Shown: positions 26,201 through 37,873 of the stretch, piece by piece
Layout of the letters: each line of letters starts with the position of its first letter
Numbering within the stretch: position 1 is the stretch's first letter
NCBI RefSeq assembly: GCF_018139145.2
Contig: NC_059471.1
Coordinates: forward strand, 86,078,520 to 86,142,519
Length of the DNA: 64,000 nt
From: Gymnogyps californianus
Lineage: Eukaryota > Chordata > Aves > Accipitriformes > Cathartidae
Reading direction: 5' to 3'
Made by a program: the position numbers and the translations under genes
The notes under the pieces: generated by a model
What the model saw: only the letters and a program-made list of their open reading frames with translations
Databases searched by the model: none
Told to the model about the DNA's origin: nothing

Positions 26201-29200
26201 ATTTATTAAATACAAGCTTGATACGTCAAGAAAGAAGCCTACCAATGTCCAAAATAGGGGTGTTTTGTTTTGTTTTTTTTTTAATCAGTAAGTAATTCAC
26301 ACTAATGAACTAGCAGTGTGAAAAGTCATGGGAGAAGCAGGAGCACAGCTAAGGCACCCAGTGAGACAGAGAGCAACATTAGCCTTTCTCAAAACCTCCG
26401 GCAACTATTTTCTCTGCTTGCATGATGCCCTTGCTTTGCAAGTGTGAGCTTATTAGCATTGGGTCTGATGTTAATATTTGGGTTTAGCTAGGTGCAGTTC
26501 TCGCTACTTTTAATGATGAGACCTGAATGTACATAATAATTACCGTGCACCAGTCTACAGCTGGTCCTGAAGCTCTCCTGGTTACGCAGTGAGACGACGT
26601 GCGATGCCAGACACTTTGTCTGCTCTGCTTTGTCAACTTGTATTACATTTATTCTTTGCTAGAGCAGCGTCACGTGCTCGAGGCTATTAAAGGCACTGCC
26701 AAATAACACGTCACTCTTATACAGTTAGAGAATTTTATGGCCAGATACATTGTCACTCAAATGCAGTCCCTTTTCAGACACCTATCCGCCAGTATGACAA
26801 AGAATCATTCCAGAAAAGTTTTATAACGCTATAAGTGAGACCTTCAGCCCATCATTGTGTCAAATCACATTTCTGTCAAAGTACCGAAGAGTTTCTTCCT
26901 GCACTTCGCAGTGAAAAACAAATTAAATAATAACTCACTTCCTGTTCTAATCCAAGACACCTAGAAAGTACAGAGCATTCCTGACCTTTTCATAGGAACC
27001 AATACATGCTTTGCTAGTAGCCTTGTAGAAACATCTACCTCTTCTTTTGATTTGAGAAATTCCAAGTAACAGCTATTTGAAGAAAAGACTTGAGCTGATG
27101 ATGGCAGTAAGATTTCCAGAAGCAGTAGTAAAAGGTAATCCTTTTTGTTACCTGACAGCCTTGTTTTCTCTAGAAGTTTAAATCCAGTTGGGAAACTGTG
27201 AACAATTTCAGTATTGCTTTGGAGTGTTCTTGGCTATTCACACAGAAACAAAGAAGTAAAATATAAGGTTATTACTTTGGCACACACATGCACGTAGAAC
27301 AAACGTCGGATACTCTTTCTTACATCCCCAAATGAGAAGATCAACGAGCTGCAGGTTTCCATATGGCATGCGCACACCGCTGCAGCGTGAAACCAACTTG
27401 TGCAGCATCCCATTTGCTTTCTCTTTAACAGAGGCACAGCAACATCTCAGTCCAGCCTGCAAAGAGACACCAGCCAGAGCCTGCAGAAGGCAACTAGCTT
27501 ACCTGAACTGCAGCATCCGCACCTTCACATGGGCAGAGGTGGTGGGGCTGCCTCCTTAGGCGGGCAGCTCCCCTCCTGTGTGTCACTGGGGTGCTAGGAC
27601 ACACATTTCCAGAGTGGGAAGGTATCAGATTCAAGACAAGAGGAGGTTCAGAGACTGAGATTGCTGCCATTTATGATTATGCAGGACAAGGCTGAGGAAG
27701 CACGAGGCCTGAGTCAGGGGACCTGGAAGGTGAGTGAAAATGTGAGTGGGAGAACTCCAGCTTACCCCAGACTTGCACCCAGTTGGAGAGAGAGGTGCTG
27801 CTCCAGCTAGCGCATTGGTGACAGGTATCTGCTGTGCTGGTGACATTTGGGAGCTCTGAACCAGCACTTTGACTGAATCAGCCTCGTTGACTTTAATGTA
27901 TCTGTGTTAGTCCAAGTCCAATATTGAAGCTCGTAGCCATTGCAGTAACACGGCATCCTTCTTGGATTAGAGCTCCCCTTGCACAGGTTACTGAGCTGCG
28001 TTTCTGAGGTGAACAGGTACTTCAGGTCAGAGCATCAGAAATTTTCCATTCCCCTGAGATCAGTGACACTCGCCAGGCACGACTGCGTAATCGCAGCACA
28101 AACACCCCAAACCTCCAGTGAGAGACTTACCATCCATTAACGAACTAGCTTCCTCCAGCCAACACTGCTTTTGCTGGAGCCTCAAAATTTATGTCATGTT
28201 TCCCCCATCCTTGTGCTTTTATTTGCTAAATGGCTGCATCTGTGCTTCCAGCAGGGCTCAGTAAATTTGGCTCTTTGAATCCAGAGTAGCCAAATTATCT
28301 AGCTACAGCAATTTCCATGCAGGTGCACCTACTTTTCTACTTATCCTTCCTTAGCTGTTGTTCTGCTTTTTGGTGCTTTGTGCTAGGAGAAAGAGCACGG
28401 TGCATGGATTGTGTGAACTGTGCTATCTCCTGCACTTGTGCCCTTCACAATGAAAACCATCCCCAGAAGGGGGTGAACCCAGGTGATGGATCATCCTGTA
28501 GCAGGGACAGCTGCCCAGCTTAATTTACCTCTAAGAAGAGCCCCAAAAGTGCTCTCACAAAATCCCAAACTCTTTGTTGTTGTTATCCAAGGAGGTGAAC
28601 AGCAGCCTGATGGGTCCCTTTGTGGAAGCATGTTTGCCATGCACTAGCTGGGATGAAGCACGCAGGGAAGAGCTTGTCGTACTGAGGAAAATGATCTCCC
28701 ACAGCAAATGAAAATGCCAGGTGTGGGCACAGTGAAGTGAAGGGGTTTTACCAGAGAAAGTTTTGAAAACAGATACTTCTTTAATGTTCTGATATTCAAA
28801 ATTGCTTGTGAAGCCTGGTCATTCTTACCTAATTTGCTTTGTCGTTCTAATTTTCAAGTTTCCTCCTCCAAGAGAAACAGCCTATTACAACTTTTAAGAT
28901 CGTACTGATAAAAGCCAATTATGTTTTCCTGTGACTATCATCATCTACATTCTCCAGTTGCTTTTCCTACATAAAAAAGGGAAGATAAGAGAGTTTGAAA
29001 CCTACTTATCTGAGGGGCTGAGAGAGATTGGTAGGCCCTGCCTCCCCATTGTAACCTTTACAATGTGTCAGGGTTCTAGAGATTTGTCTAGAATTATAAT
29101 TAACTTGCTAAAATACACTCAGATAGCTCTCTAGTTTGTAGGGTAACAGTTTCAACAAAATTAATTTACATCTTAAATTTTTCATCCTACAGTACTAACA

Positions 29201-32200
29201 CATTTTAAAACATGATTAAATTTCTAATACTTAAAAAAAATAAAAATGCACAAGAGCATTAAGCCATTTTGTTAGTTTAGCTGTTTGCACTCCAGACCCC
29301 CACACTGTCCAATAGCGGAACCGTGAGCACTGAAAGGGGAAACTCAGCTGCGTCGCTGGTTCAAGAAGAGCCTGACTGTGGCAGCACAAAGAAAGCCTCT
29401 CAAGCATCTGTTCCCGAGGCTGCCAGCGGTTTACACTAGCTACCTGTAAAAGTTTGTGCCTGCACAGGACTGGAAATCATCTTGATTAGAAGAGCTAACA
29501 CCAAACAACAGTGTGTTGAGTGGGTCCAATAACCTTCATTACCTGAGTAGAAAGTGGAGGGGAGGGCGGCCCAGAGCTCTGGCCTGCCCGGCACCAGGCT
29601 GGTGGGCGCCGAGGCCGCTCATCCCCCGGCAGCGCACACAGCACCGCAGCTTCCTGCAGACATTTAAAAAGTGCCTTTTGCTTCCTCAGCTGCTCTATTC
29701 CAGGCTGGGAAGAGCTGGCACCCCCTCACCTTCAGGGCTGACGACCTAAGGAAGTTGGTTATTTTCCAAAGGCAGGGAACGGCAGGGGCGGAGGGCAGCA
29801 GGAGGGAAGCAGCTGCAGGAAGCCGGGAGTGAATGGGCCGGGGCGCACGCAACCAGCTGCCAATTCCTAGGCCAGCTCAAGAGTCAGCTGAGGCCAAAGG
29901 TGCCAAGCAAAATCTAATTTCTGGCTGAAGGGTATTAATAACCACGGATACAAGTACCGGGTGTTTAGTGTGGGGAGTTCAGCTCCACCCCCTTTGGCTC
30001 TTTTTAACCTAAGGATTGCCCTGAACTGAAGTCAATGCTTGGAGGACCCTCTCCTCGCCAAAGCCTACGGGAACTGCAGTTGCCCAGCGGCACTGCCACC
30101 CCCACATGGTCGAAAAGCCTCCTCAATGCAGAAGTTGCAGAGTGGTTGGTTGTTTCCACTTTTAAGCGGTATTCCTGCCTGCCTTTCGAACCACAGCCTG
30201 CCTGTGTGAAAGGTATCTTCTCTCTAACCAGCCTTCGCACTTTCCTCATCAATGCACCTCTGTCCTGTTTCCAGCCCCAGGGTCCTTTCTTCAGAGGAGC
30301 ACCAGACACCAGAGACCTCACACCTCTTTTCCCAGCCTTGCACTGCAGCAGAGACTGTTGAGCGGCCGTTCCCGCCGGTGGGAGCGCTGCACATCACCCC
30401 CACCCCAGCTGTGCTCCCTCTTTGGCTTCTGGCGCTTGGGCATTTGTGGGACCCACGAACTGCAGCACCTCTGACCACAGCCTCCCCCCGCTCCCAAGGC
30501 AGGCCCACAGGAGCATAAAAGCCCCAAACCCAGGCTAAAAGTGTGAGAGCTGTCAGCACGGTTATGACCGCAGCGTGGCATGGCCAAGGAATTCACAGGA
30601 ACACCAGACATCTTCAGGCCACGCCAGCCCTGCAGCAGCAAACGTATTTTTGTGCCGGCACAGACTCCACACACGGGGCGCTGCGCAGAGGACCTGGTAA
30701 CGCCGCGGCCCCGGGGCAGCCGCCCCTGCAGCAGGGCAGCCTGGTGCGGAGGGTGAGCAGGGGGAGAGCGAGGCCTGCTCACACGTGAGTCGACTCCACA
30801 AGAAGATGAGCGAAACGATTCTGTAACTTCAGCAGAACATGAATTTCTGAGGGTGTTTTATGGCGCTCTCTCATCTTGCTTGCACAGGTGCAAATTTCAG
30901 CTCTGGCTGTCACAGAGTACGGCACTCCTATGGACATCTCATACACAAAGTAGTTCACAAAATTTACTGGGCAGCTGGCTATCATACACCTAGAAACAAA
31001 AATTTACTGCATATAGTTGTGTTCAATCCTTTGACCTGTTAGCATAAGAACATATCCATCTAACCCTTTTGCCCATTTACAAATGGATTGTTAATAAGAA
31101 AAACACAGACGATGAAATTTAAGTAACGGGACTTAATGAACACTTTGAATATTTACCATCTTATTTCCATGTAGAACTTTTTAAAGTGCTAAGTGCTCTG
31201 ATCTCACATTAAGGAATACTTGCTCCTTCTAGAGTTGAAAAAAGAACATAAAGAGAACATAAAACTTTTCTTAATAAGCTAAAAATTTTCCAAATCAAGA
31301 ATTTGAATATTATCATCCAAAGGCATGAGCCTGATGTTTCACACCTGACTTCTACACGTAACGGAAGTCTGCCACAAGACTGGTGTGTGCATATTAATGA
31401 AAAGTCATTTTACACAACTCTTCAAACAACAATATTTAATCATTTTCACATCAAAATCACTTTGTAGCTCACCAGCATTTTCTGTTTTTCTTTAAATATA
31501 AACCCAAAGATTTTTAAAAACAGCAGTTTATATCCACAGGTTTAATGCATAATTGATCCTCTTTAAAAAGGGAAAATCCATGTGTTATGTGAAATACTTT
31601 CTATTATTATAATGAAATGTAGCAAGAAGAGCTTGTATTTCTACAAACTCTCTTCTCCCAGAATAATCAACTTTCAAAACAAAGCATTTTCACAAAATCT
31701 TGTTTAACTTTCTTTTACAAAGCATGATATGTTGGACTTCTAACTTGGATTTATAAAATGACAAGTTATCATCTCCTCAACAGGAGGAAAAAAAAAAGAA
31801 TGTAATCTGATATAAGGAAACTTTGTGCCAAATTCAGACTTCCATTTGCAAAAAATGGAACATGTCTGCGATGTCTCTTATATTTCTGAGGTACGACTCA
31901 GGAATCAATACTTTATTTACCACAGACACAATAGTTTATCTCTCTCCAAGGATGCAATTAGGAAGCCCGAGCTGTTCATTTCTGGATACATGTTGCAAAT
32001 GACTTGTATGACTACAAACCCAAACAGAATTCTTACTCCTTATCCCTCATTTCATCCTGTTCTCCTAACTCTGCTACTAACTGCACAAAACCCATGGAAG
32101 TAATCTGGAAATCTTTATTGCTGGAAAGCTATGGTGGGACTATCATTCTTTGTACAAAAATATTTTAATGCAGTTATTTAGAAATCTTAAATAAGAGCAT

Positions 32201-32980
32201 TTCAGTGATAAAATATTTTATTAGTGCTTCTGTTTGAGTACATTAAGCAATGTACTGGGACTTCTAAAAAAATTCTCAAGTTTCACTACCCGATCTTTCA
32301 ATCTCAGACACCACTGTTAGAAGAGAAGCAGATGCTATGGTAGAGGAAATCATCCCAACAGTGAGGTTCTGTATTGCCAGCCGAGACCCATAAAGCAAGA
32401 TTCGGGTATGGTGGAGTGTGTATTTTATATATCTATGCGTATCAAACAGATTATGGGAACTCTGCCAACCATGTGTGAACGTGACCAGCTAACTGAACAC
32501 TACGTCTCATCCAGCTCCCAGCAGGCAGGGTGGTTAGCTGTGATACAGGATATGCTGGCTGGAGCCAGCTCTAGCATTTGATGAGATGACAAATAGATCC
32601 TTTGTGTGGTTTTTTTTGTCACTCTGAAGCACCACCAATATCACTCACCCACTCACTCCATGCTATGCAAAAATATCCATTATTTAAGCGCTTTGCATAA
32701 ACTCAACAGAGATTGCTGACAAGGTATGAGACACTCCGCGGCTAGTAAAGAACACACGAAACCACAAACAGAAAAACGGGAGACCTTATTTTGAAAGGAT
32801 GAAAGCAAACAGAGAAACTGGAAGAAATGAAGTAAGCATCAGGTTCAAGAAAATGATGAAAAGAAAGTCCTGCTGCAAAAACAGGACTATAAAGTGTATC
32901 AGTCTATAAGTGTACAACATAATGCAGCAAACAATACCACATAAAAAGCAAATGAAACAATGTCACACGATAGAGAACCT
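20280..32980. other. Intergenic region between MAP3K15 and SH3KBP1
   Basis: About 12.7 kb separate the MAP3K15 CpG island from the distal end of the SH3KBP1 3' UTR. The DNA is mostly AT-rich and without recognisable genes or RNA genes. GC-rich, CpG-containing patches stand out at about 22980-23420, 29540-29870 and 30000-30800. An A/C-rich low-complexity run lies at 24661-24706. A 123-codon ORF at 20369-20740 on the plus strand begins just beyond the CpG island but matches nothing I know. I see no LTR or CR1 remnants here. Confidence 0.7.
24661..24706. repeat. A/C-rich low-complexity run
   Basis: A poly-A stretch of about 12 bases is followed by CCCCAAAACC-type and CAA/CCAAC-type short units. 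It may be the decayed tail of a retroposed sequence or plain simple-sequence DNA; no element body can be recognised beside it. Confidence 0.5.
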
Positions 32981-33002
32981 TGTGCATGAAATAATACAGC
33001 TT

Positions 33003-33035
33003 TTTATTCACGTTTTATAGATTACTTTTATTTAT
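33003..33035 (-). promoter_or_regulatory. SH3KBP1: Distal polyadenylation signal cluster of SH3KBP1
   Basis: On the plus strand, TTTATT occurs at 33003-33008 and again in a TTTTATTTATTTT context at about 33026-33035, giving several AATAAA hexamers on the minus strand. Cleavage would be expected some 10-30 bases further on, at about 32975-32990. Confidence 0.5.
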
Positions 33036-33101
33036 TTTTGCTTTTATAATGCATATTCTGTTCACTCTGTGCAAAACTGGGGACAGAGGCGGGCGTTTAA
33101 A

Positions 33102-33443
33102 TCATCTAATGAAAATCAAGCGGACGTGAACATTCAAGTTGAAGGAGAGGCCTATCAAACCCAGGAAAGCTAAAAAGCCGCAGCTGCTCAAGACAAAGGT
33201 GCTCTCAGCTGCGCCCTTTTGTCCTGCCACCTCGCACAAACCTGGCTCTACTGACTGAGCAGCTGTGCACTGAGAAGGTGGCCTCCGCCGGACACCGGGG
33301 ACAGGAGTCGTCGTGGTAGCTACATTAGGGAGACCTGGCTTGCAACCGGCTCCAGTCAGTGTGTGGCAAAGAAAGGCACAAATCATTGCAAAGACCAGAC
33401 TTCTGTTGGTTTGTTTCCTTCTTGTAAATACATTACTGTACAC
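33102..33443 (-). CDS. Unrecognised 113-codon ORF inside the SH3KBP1 3' UTR
   Basis: I do not recognise this ORF. Its N-terminus has basic residues (TRRKQTNR) followed by a hydrophobic stretch (SLVFAMICAFLC), resembling a signal peptide. A Thr-rich segment (VATTTTPVPG) and four later Cys residues follow, then a strongly hydrophobic C-terminal stretch (STFVLSSCGFLAFLGLIGL) ending in a short basic tail. This layout recalls a small secreted or membrane-anchored protein, and the local rise in CpG content is unusual for a UTR. It may also be a chance ORF. Both candidate start codons (33443 and about 33386) have G at -3. Only conservation or expression would decide. Confidence 0.2.
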   Translation of the reverse strand: MYSNVFTRRKQTNRSLVFAMICAFLCHTLTGAGCKPGLPNVATTTTPVPGVRRRPPSQCTAAQSVEPGLCEVAGQKGAAESTFVLSSCGFLAFLGLIGLSFNLNVHVRLIFIR

Positions 33444-33680
33444 AACGTAAGTTTAAATTGCAGGGGATTTGGGGACATAAAATTGCATATTTAACAGAAC
33501 TTAAAACCATAACAAAAAGTAGGCTGTTCTATCTCGAAGCAAAAATAATCCCTCCAGCCCCAACATTAACATTCATTCCTGGCTATATGCAGTACAAACA
33601 TTTTAAAATCTGTGACAAAAGACAATTAAAAACCAAAAGTCAAAATCATAAAGCTTGTAAACAGATAATCTGAAATACAC

Positions 33681-33686
33681 TTTATT
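33681..33686 (-). promoter_or_regulatory. SH3KBP1: Proximal polyadenylation signal of SH3KBP1
   Basis: TTTATT on the plus strand reads AATAAA on the minus strand, about 325 bases after the SH3KBP1 stop codon. It is a canonical hexamer and could produce a short 3' UTR; its use is not provable here. Confidence 0.45.
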
Positions 33687-34008
33687 TATGGAAAAATATC
33701 ATCAAAATAGTACCACTATGGACTAAACTGCCTGAGTTTTCATTTCACCTAGGATCTTGAAGTAGAGAGCCTTTAGCACAAGTAGATCAATTTCAGTCAC
33801 AACTAGTGCCACACAGCACTGCTTCAGGTGGGAATTTTGTCCTCGTTGTTGGTATTTTTGTTGTGCTATCAAAACCTGTTGTGCTAATCCTTCAAATAAA
33901 GGGATGTTGAGGCAATTCTTAAATCATTTGGCACAAAGTTATTTTGGCTGGGGCATAAATTTGAGTCTCAGTCATGAAGAATAATGCAACATTCCACCTA
34001 TCAAGCAT

Positions 34009-34050
34009 TCACTTTGATTGAAGAGCTTTCTTTATGTCATTAACTTCCAT
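34009..34050 (-). CDS. SH3KBP1: SH3KBP1 final coding exon (residues MEVNDIKKALQSK)
   Basis: This last exon of the endocytic adaptor SH3KBP1 (CIN85) encodes MEVNDIKKALQSK and the TGA stop at 34009-34011. The 13 residues equal the C-terminus of human SH3KBP1 as I recall it. It starts directly after a CAG acceptor and in phase 0, matching the phase-0 donor of the exon at 36107-36170. It completes the C-terminal coiled coil through which CIN85 self-associates. The 3' UTR follows at lower coordinates. The exon is only 42 bases long, so it is easily missed by ORF-based searches. Confidence 0.95.
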   Translation of the reverse strand: MEVNDIKKALQSK

Positions 34051-36106
34051 CTGAAAAGAAAAAAATATTTGTGATGAAATTAGATGCTTTAACAAACTGA
34101 GGCACAGTTGGTGCTGCTTGAAAAGCACATGTTCCATCTTGTCCACAGGTGTCGAGTACGGGTTTTATACTATTCTTATTTCTACAGGTTTCACAAATTG
34201 AGGTGACCTTCTCAGCTGCATAAGATGACCACTCACGGCTTCCTCCCCTCAGAGCTTGACAAGTATAATCATTGAATGTACTACAAGACCTTTCAAACTC
34301 TTTAAATTACAACTTTTACAAGCCACGCAGCTCGCTGCCAGGAATTACTTGCAGAATGAGCACTGTGCCCATGCACCAGCTGCTGCACTTACACCCGGCA
34401 CAAGTAAACTGAACTGCTGACAATGAGCACTGGTAGCTGAGGAGCAAAACCTATCGTCTCTCTCCTACAGGGACGGTTCTTGCTGCAGGGATGGCGGTTG
34501 CCTTCTACACCCATCAAGCCTGAGTCCAGGCACCTTAAGGGCTCTGATGGATGTACAGCCATGTGGTAAAAGGATGTGGCTGAAACCACCGTCAGCCCTA
34601 GATGTACACTTGGCCCCTCTGACAGACACTGGAAGCCCCGAAGCAGGGGTATTAGATTTATTCAAACACACCCGCAGTGCTCAACTGCGCCATATCATCA
34701 AGGCAGTCTTCTTCAATACATGGACTGAGAGCGGTGCTACTTTCTGACTATCAGAGCACTCTTAAACTAATGCAACTTCTGTTTGTTGAACTCTCATCTT
34801 CATGTAAGGCTAGTAATGCCACCTTGGCTAGCATCTGAACATTCACCAGTATAAGCAACATTTGAACTGGAGTAAAAGCATTCATTTATAAGATCATAAT
34901 TTTAAAACCATTAATGCAGGTCTCTGTATAAAGATGTAAACCCATCCTTGGAGGTAGAATCCAGACCTCTGAATAGTCTGGCCTGTTAGACGAAATCAAT
35001 AACTGCTATTAAAAATGCTCACTGATTTTATCTGAATAAATTTCAATTTTGGCTGAACATGAATTGTGTGTTACTAGAAGTCATACTCCTATGTGGTTGC
35101 AGGCATAAAGTCCTTTAGGCAGCCCTGGAGCACAGACATTGACGGTCCCCAGTTCTGCCACCCTTTGCCATGTTCCCAAGCACTTTACTGAGCAGGAATA
35201 GCCCAGTGAAATTACAATTTGATTTTCTATCCCTAGTACAAAGAAAAAGTACAGTTGACCTATACCATAAAAATATAAAAAATAATCGATACTAAACCAC
35301 TTATCAAGTACATAGACTAGACTAGACTATTTCAGTTGGATGGGACCTACAACGATCATCTAGTCCAACTGCCTGACCAATCCAGGGCTGACCAAGTTAT
35401 AGCATGTTATTAAGGGCATTGTCCAAATCACTCTCCAAAACCCAGAAAAACAGTTTCAATGTCATTCCATATCGAAGCAGCACAGTCAATGACCCTAGCA
35501 AAGGCCCAGCTCCATGACTCTCACAGAAGTAGGGCACGACAACATCTAGAGCTAAGGTACTACACAAACTACAGTAGCAGTAACTGGGTTCTTAATCAGA
35601 GCACCTTCTTTTATATTATTTAGGATGCTTTAGTAAAGACAACCTGAGTACAGTCTGTAAAGCAGACATAAAAATCTTGCTATATGAAATAATATTCCAA
35701 GCATATCAACACTAAGACAAGCCTACTACAAAACATAAAGCTTTGGGAGAGAGCAAATCATTTAAAAAGACATGATTTTATTTGTGACAAAATCAAACCA
35801 TTAAAACTGAGACTAAAAAAATATCATAGTTTGAATCCTATATTGTGTTCAATTTTTCTTTTTCATTTGTCTACTTGTGCTGATACATTTTTAGATAATT
35901 ATCAGGCTTTTCAGCAAGAACCCAGTATTGCAATATATATGACACAGACTGGCAACCCTATGAAGGGAACAGGTATATCCCTTTCACAAATGTTAGCAGT
36001 TTTTGATTCACTGGAATTTAAGTATCTTAGCAGAGTTTTATGTCCCGTACCTGAGGCTAAATCAAACCTGCCAATACTTCCATAACATTATAAATAATTT
36101 AAGTAC
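34051..36106 (-). other. SH3KBP1: SH3KBP1 last intron
   Basis: A 2056-bp intron between the last two coding exons, with donor GTACTT and acceptor CAG. It contains the 3' tail of a CR1 retroposon at about 35311-35450. Nothing else is recognisable. Confidence 0.9.
35311..35450 (-). repeat. CR1 LINE 3' end fragment
   Basis: The motif GATCATCTAGTCCAACTGCC, preceded by TTGGATGGGACCTACAAC, is the hallmark of the reverse complement of a bird CR1 3' UTR. The element therefore lies on the minus strand. On the plus strand it starts with a degraded 5-bp microsatellite (three copies of ACTAG-type units), corresponding to the short tandem 3' end typical of CR1. The match fades beyond about 35450, so this is a heavily 5'-truncated copy. 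The body with the ORFs is absent. Confidence 0.85.
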
Positions 36107-36170
36107 CTGCAATCGTAGACGGATCTTCTTTTCTTCATCCAACTCAGACAGCAACTGTTTAATCTCTTTC
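36107..36170 (-). CDS. SH3KBP1: SH3KBP1 coiled-coil exon (KEIKQLLSELDEEKK...)
   Basis: This 64-bp exon encodes 21 residues, KEIKQLLSELDEEKK followed by IRLRLQ, after one base that completes a split Lys codon. It is the core of the C-terminal coiled coil of SH3KBP1. The heptad pattern of Leu/Ile with charged flanks is evident. Relative to the human protein as I remember it, the only change is Lys for Arg at the first full codon. The acceptor is CAG|G and the donor reads CAG|GTACTT. Length and phase fit both neighbouring exons exactly. Confidence 0.95.
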
Positions 36171-37601
36171 CTGTTAAAAGAACGCAAAAAAAGCTCGGAA
36201 TGGAAATGATTAAACTAGTAAAATACAAACGATCACGTCTTGGAGACATATTTTCCTTGCTTCACTAGTTACCTTTTTTCCTCTGAATAACTAATTAAAT
36301 TCAGTATACTCTTGTATACTATATGCTATACTACAGAGAAGTAAGACTCTCTATAAAAGGACAGTACCTTCCACAGCCCGTACGTCTAATACGTAATGTA
36401 TTTCCTCCTAACAGCCCAGCATCCACAGGCTTTCCTCTGGACTAGCTGTATCAACACTGTATCAGCACCCAGTTGCCTTTTTTTCCATACAAAATGTAGA
36501 CGGACTGGCTGTTGGTGGGTTGTAGGAACTGGTAACACAAATCCTGCCCATGCTATCACATACTTAAGCCACTTAAAAGCTGTTTATGCTAGCAATACAA
36601 TGTAACCTTCAACTTCATTTATAAGACTTAACGATCCCAAATATGGATTTGCTGTCATCCTTCTTTGTCGGGAAGTGGAACATAACTATAAGGAGCAGAG
36701 ACCTTCTTGTGTTCCCACTGAGTGATCTCACCTTAAGACAGAAACCAGTAGGTGGAAGCAGCCCTTGCAAGAAGGGCCGGGGAGACCAGAGGAGCAGGGG
36801 TCAGCCTAAGAGGCGAAGCCATGGGGCTCGCTGGCTAGATCCATCATCCATCTTGAACCAGGCCCTCCCGCATCTTCTCCCAAACTCCCCGCACACCTCT
36901 GTTCCGCCACAGTCTCTGCACGCTGCTTTCCCTTTTCCTTTTCCTGCCTGGGCTACACATAACTGACAATGTAAGTGAAGGTTTAGCTTCCAAAACATTA
37001 AATATTCTCAGGAATAGCAAAAGCTACACGCCAGCCCCAGTTTCTCCTAAGAAATGAGCAGCTTAAAAAAATAAAGATGCCCAACACTAAAATAGTAAGA
37101 TTGAGGATCATAAACACTTCTTCAAATGTCCTAATCACAATTCAATTACTTCTTTTGTAATACGAGCTTCCTGGGAAAACGTGCTAACAGTCAAACAACA
37201 AATCGATTTAATAATTTTAGGAACTTGTAGTCATTTGTACTAGAACTAGAACAAATGCACCCCTTATTAAGATCAGTGCATGAGTTCCCAAATAGTTATT
37301 GGCAAATAAAACAACATAAGAACCTTATGCACTGCTTATAGCTTGTAACTTAACTTTTTCAACACCCCATAAACATCTGCTTATATCATAACACAGCAAA
37401 AAAAAGCTGTCACAGATGGATAGTGCCAGTCTTTTTTCCTGAGCTTCTCACCCCGAACGTGTTCTGTCAGATGAAAATCACTCATAAACACAAAGGCAAA
37501 CTGTGCAGAGTAACACACATGAAGGCAAGCTCAAGAAGAAACTGCCACCACCATGCATGAATGGATGCATCCCACCTACAGTTGTGATTTGCAGTACTTA
37601 C
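36171..37601 (-). other. SH3KBP1: SH3KBP1 intron
   Basis: A 1431-bp intron with a strong donor (AA|GTAAGTA). It is AT-rich on the whole, with a GC-richer stretch around 36720-36960. No repeats or genes recognised. Confidence 0.9.
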
Positions 37602-37873
37602 TTTTGCTGGTCTTTCATGGTTTCAATGATGGTTCTTAGCTCCTTAATCTGTGTTCTCAGCTCCTCCAGGGCAGTCTGACCTTGGCTCAAGGGCTCAGTC
37701 TTTGGCTTTCCTTCAGTACCGAACAGGGATGGGGAATTTGACCTGTGGCCTGTTGTTGCCATAGGAATTGAGTGAAATCCAGGTGATGGTGAAGGGGATA
37801 GTGATGGTTGTACATTACTGCCACTAGCCAAACCTCCTGGTTTTGGAGGCAAGGAAGTTTTATTATCAGACAC
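37602..37873 (-). CDS. SH3KBP1: SH3KBP1 Ser/Pro-rich exon and start of coiled coil
   Basis: This 272-bp exon encodes 90 residues plus two bases. It opens with VSDNKTSLPPKPGG, a proline-rich segment, then a Ser/Pro-rich low-complexity stretch (SLSPSPSPGFHS) that is clearly divergent from mammals. The conserved GHRSNSPSLFGTEGKPK block follows, and the end is the first coiled-coil heptads (ALEELRTQIKELRTIIETMK). The human protein has equivalents of each block in the same order. The acceptor is TTGCAG|GTG in phase 0. The donor is GTAAGTA in phase 2, splitting the Lys codon after DQQ. CIN85 links Cbl, endophilins and the actin machinery in receptor endocytosis; this region sets its oligomeric state. 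Confidence 0.95.

Larger units (their letters stand above)
32985..34008 (-). other. SH3KBP1: SH3KBP1 3' untranslated region (inferred)
   Basis: The SH3KBP1 stop codon is at 34009-34011 on the minus strand. Reading on, a first AATAAA lies at 33681-33686 and a cluster of AATAAA copies at about 33003-33035. The UTR would be about 0.34 kb with the proximal signal or about 1 kb with the distal cluster. The part from 33120 to 33330 is notably richer in GC and CpG than its surroundings and contains a 113-codon minus-strand ORF. Actual 3' ends need transcript data. Confidence 0.6.
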
